Origin: Butyrivibrio sp. WCD3002
GTDB taxonomy: Bacteria > Bacillota > Clostridia > Lachnospirales > Lachnospiraceae
Assembly (NCBI RefSeq): GCF_000424265.1
Contig: NZ_AUJO01000013.1
Span: 62,001-126,000 of the forward strand
DNA: 64,000 nucleotides
Direction of reading: 5' to 3'
Shown: positions 62,546 through 64,000 of the stretch, piece after piece
How the letters are laid out: the number at the start of each line of letters is the position of its first letter
How positions within the stretch are numbered: the stretch's first letter is position 1
The notes under the pieces: model-generated
Told to the model about the DNA's origin: nothing
Database searches by the model: none
The model's input: only the letters and a program-made list of their open reading frames with translations
Translations under genes and position numbers: made by a program

Positions 62546-63553
62546 ATGGTTACAATTAAAGACATTGCAAAATACACAGAACTGTCACCCAGTACAGTTT
62601 CTATAGTTCTTAGAGGACTTGGTAAGAAAAGAAATATTTCAGAGTCTTCTATAAAAAAAGTTCAGGAGGCTGCAGTTAAGCTTGGATACACTCCCAACAT
62701 GCAGTCAAAGCTTCTTAGAAGTAACCTGCCCAATATGCCGGTTATCACCATATTCTGGGACGCTTCCGCAAGACAGGATACGCTTTCAAGATTTTTATCA
62801 GGCCTTCAGTCTTCAATAATTAAGCATGGTTATAAGTACGGACTAAATATCAACCCTTACAACACTTCACACCTTAAAGAAGCTATCACTCAAAGGACGC
62901 TGACCAGCAGTAATGGAATAATTATCTGTAATGCATCGGAGAACGATATGGAATATCTGGACAGCAACGATTTTCCTATTCCGATTGTTCTCTACAACAG
63001 ATATTCCGAAAAATATCCAACTGTGAATATGGATGACAACGAGATCGGTGTCATTCCCGCAGAGGTCTTTGCAAGACATGAAAAAAAGCATCCCTGCATC
63101 CTAGGCTCAGTTGCTACCTTTAACGGTATGCACATCAGAGAAAATGTTTTTCGTTTCAAAATGAATGAATTTGGTATAACTGATATTGGAAAAATTGAAG
63201 TGCAGGACAGCCTTGCCGGTGGCTACATGGGAGCGCTGGAGATAAGTAAGAAGAAAGAACTCCCCGACTGTGTACTTTGTACTTCAGACAATATAGCTTT
63301 CGGTGCCCTTAAAGGTTTTTTCGAGAATGGAATAAAAATCCCTGAAGATCTGGAACTCATCAGTATAGGTAACGGTCTTAAAGATCATGAAGAATACGCT
63401 ATCCCATCCCTTTCCGTAGTCGGGCTTCCCATTGAAGAGATGGCAGATGCATGCCTTACCAGAGTGGCCCGTGCAATTACCGAATTCGATCTTACACCGG
63501 ACAGACAGCAATTCCATGTTGAATACATTTCAAGGAAAAGCTCTCCCGTGTGA
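62546..63553 (+). CDS. LacI-family transcriptional regulator
   Basis: 335 residues. N-terminal HTH TIKDIAKYTELSPSTVSIVL, hinge near RNISESSIKKVQEAAVKLGY and a periplasmic-binding-like sensor: GIIICNASENDMEYLDS, VVLYNRYSEKYPTVNMDDNE, CVLCTSDNIAFGALKGFFEN. AAAGGA precedes the ATG. Divergent from the atuA operon. By position it is the repressor that binds the palindromes at 55207, 62460 and 62516; the ligand may be the imported or catabolised compound. Confidence 0.93.
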   Translation: MVTIKDIAKYTELSPSTVSIVLRGLGKKRNISESSIKKVQEAAVKLGYTPNMQSKLLRSNLPNMPVITIFWDASARQDTLSRFLSGLQSSIIKHGYKYGLNINPYNTSHLKEAITQRTLTSSNGIIICNASENDMEYLDSNDFPIPIVLYNRYSEKYPTVNMDDNEIGVIPAEVFARHEKKHPCILGSVATFNGMHIRENVFRFKMNEFGITDIGKIEVQDSLAGGYMGALEISKKKELPDCVLCTSDNIAFGALKGFFENGIKIPEDLELISIGNGLKDHEEYAIPSLSVVGLPIEEMADACLTRVARAITEFDLTPDRQQFHVEYISRKSSPV

Positions 63554-63639
63554 ATTATTTTCATAATCTATGCGGCAATTTGCATACAATATTTCAATTT
63601 TGGCTTATTTTTAAAGTATTTGTAAAATTTCTATGTTTT

Positions 63640-63670
63640 TTGTTATTTTTCTAACAGAATATTGTATAAT
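63640..63670 (+). promoter_or_regulatory. Promoter of pckA
   Basis: Perfect TATAAT (63665-63670), preceded by a weak -35 near 63640-63646. It leaves a ~70-nt leader before the ATG. Confidence 0.5.
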
Positions 63671-63745
63671 GTAGTGTATGAGCGTTTAGCATTGATCTTT
63701 GTAATCATATGCTATCAAAATAGAAAAAGAAAAGGAGTTAAAGAA

Positions 63746-64000
63746 ATGGCAGAAATCAATTTAACACAGTATGGCATTACAGGCACAACTGAGATCGTTC
63801 ATAATCCTTCTTATGAAGTTCTCTATGAAGAAGAGAAAAAGGCCGGTCTTGAAGGCTATGAAGTTGGACAGGATACAGAGCTCGGTGCTGTTAATGTTAT
63901 GACAGGTATCTACACAGGACGTTCTCCTAAAGATAAGTACATCGTTATGGATGCTAATTCTAAGGATACTGTTTGGTGGACATCAGACGAGTATAAGAAC
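63746..64000 (+). CDS. pckA: Phosphoenolpyruvate carboxykinase (ATP), 5' part
   Basis: The first 85 codons are present; the rest lies beyond the window. AAAGGAG lies 8 nt before the ATG. Begins [20 protein letters not shown] and contains [17 protein letters not shown], the RSPKDK substrate-binding motif of ATP-type PEPCK, then [11 protein letters not shown]. Converts oxaloacetate to PEP with nucleotide exchange; in rumen anaerobes it often runs in the CO2-fixing direction. Confidence 0.95.
   Translation, partial: MAEINLTQYGITGTTEIVHNPSYEVLYEEEKKAGLEGYEVGQDTELGAVNVMTGIYTGRSPKDKYIVMDANSKDTVWWTSDEYKN

Overview
The window looks like chromosome of a Butyrivibrio/Pseudobutyrivibrio-type rumen Lachnospiraceae. 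The evidence is moderate-to-low GC, many surface lipoproteins with acidic linkers, a dense set of xylan-degrading enzymes, a split transketolase, a SEC-C-tagged methionine aminopeptidase and Firmicutes housekeeping synteny (decarboxylase, P-loop kinase, YaaR, HolB, RicT, TrmN, RsmI). I see no tRNA, rRNA, CRISPR array, insertion sequence or prophage. The genus assignment is inferred from gene content, not from a database search.

Layout. 1-10 kb (all minus strand): end of a DUF624 membrane protein, an alpha/beta hydrolase, metG and map separated by a 127-bp palindromic repeat, then pentose metabolism genes (rpe, split transketolase, araD-like epimerase, FGGY kinase). 10-26.7 kb: an SGNH esterase, then a long minus-strand operon starting with a GH10 xylanase lipoprotein. 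It continues with a membrane-anchored giant solute-binding protein (SBP), two permeases, a tethered NHL beta-propeller protein, a YIP1-like membrane protein, a DUF5696-like tethered protein, two more permeases and a second lipoprotein SBP. This is the best candidate for an undescribed system: two ATPase-less ABC importers bracketing three surface or membrane proteins of unknown role. 27-42.6 kb: a xylan/glucan locus with an AraC regulator, GH43-CBM6, an esterase-GH43-CBM6 fusion, GH5 lipoprotein, HflKC, GH3, an FRG-domain protein, MATE transporter and GH67 alpha-glucuronidase.

42.6-49.8 kb is housekeeping: an Mrr-like nuclease-domain protein, rsmI, trmN6-like, ricT, holB, yaaR, a guanylate-kinase-like protein and an Orn/Lys/Arg decarboxylase. 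49.8-63.6 kb carries two minus-strand operons and a divergent LacI regulator. The first is atuA-like, small partner, CaiB/BaiF CoA-transferase, CocE/NonD hydrolase and a membrane AraC sensor. The second is LplB-type permease, permease, SBP and carboxylesterase. Similar palindromes (consensus close to AGTACAACGTTGTACT) lie at both operon promoters and at the lacI promoter, which suggests one regulon. The window ends in the 5' part of pckA.

How it fits together: secreted lipoproteins (GH10, GH5) cut xylan and glucan at the surface. SBPs and permeases import decorated oligosaccharides, presumably powered by an ATPase encoded elsewhere. Cytoplasmic esterases, GH43, GH67 and GH3 enzymes strip and split them. 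The pentoses then enter the kinase, epimerase and transketolase steps encoded at 5-10 kb.
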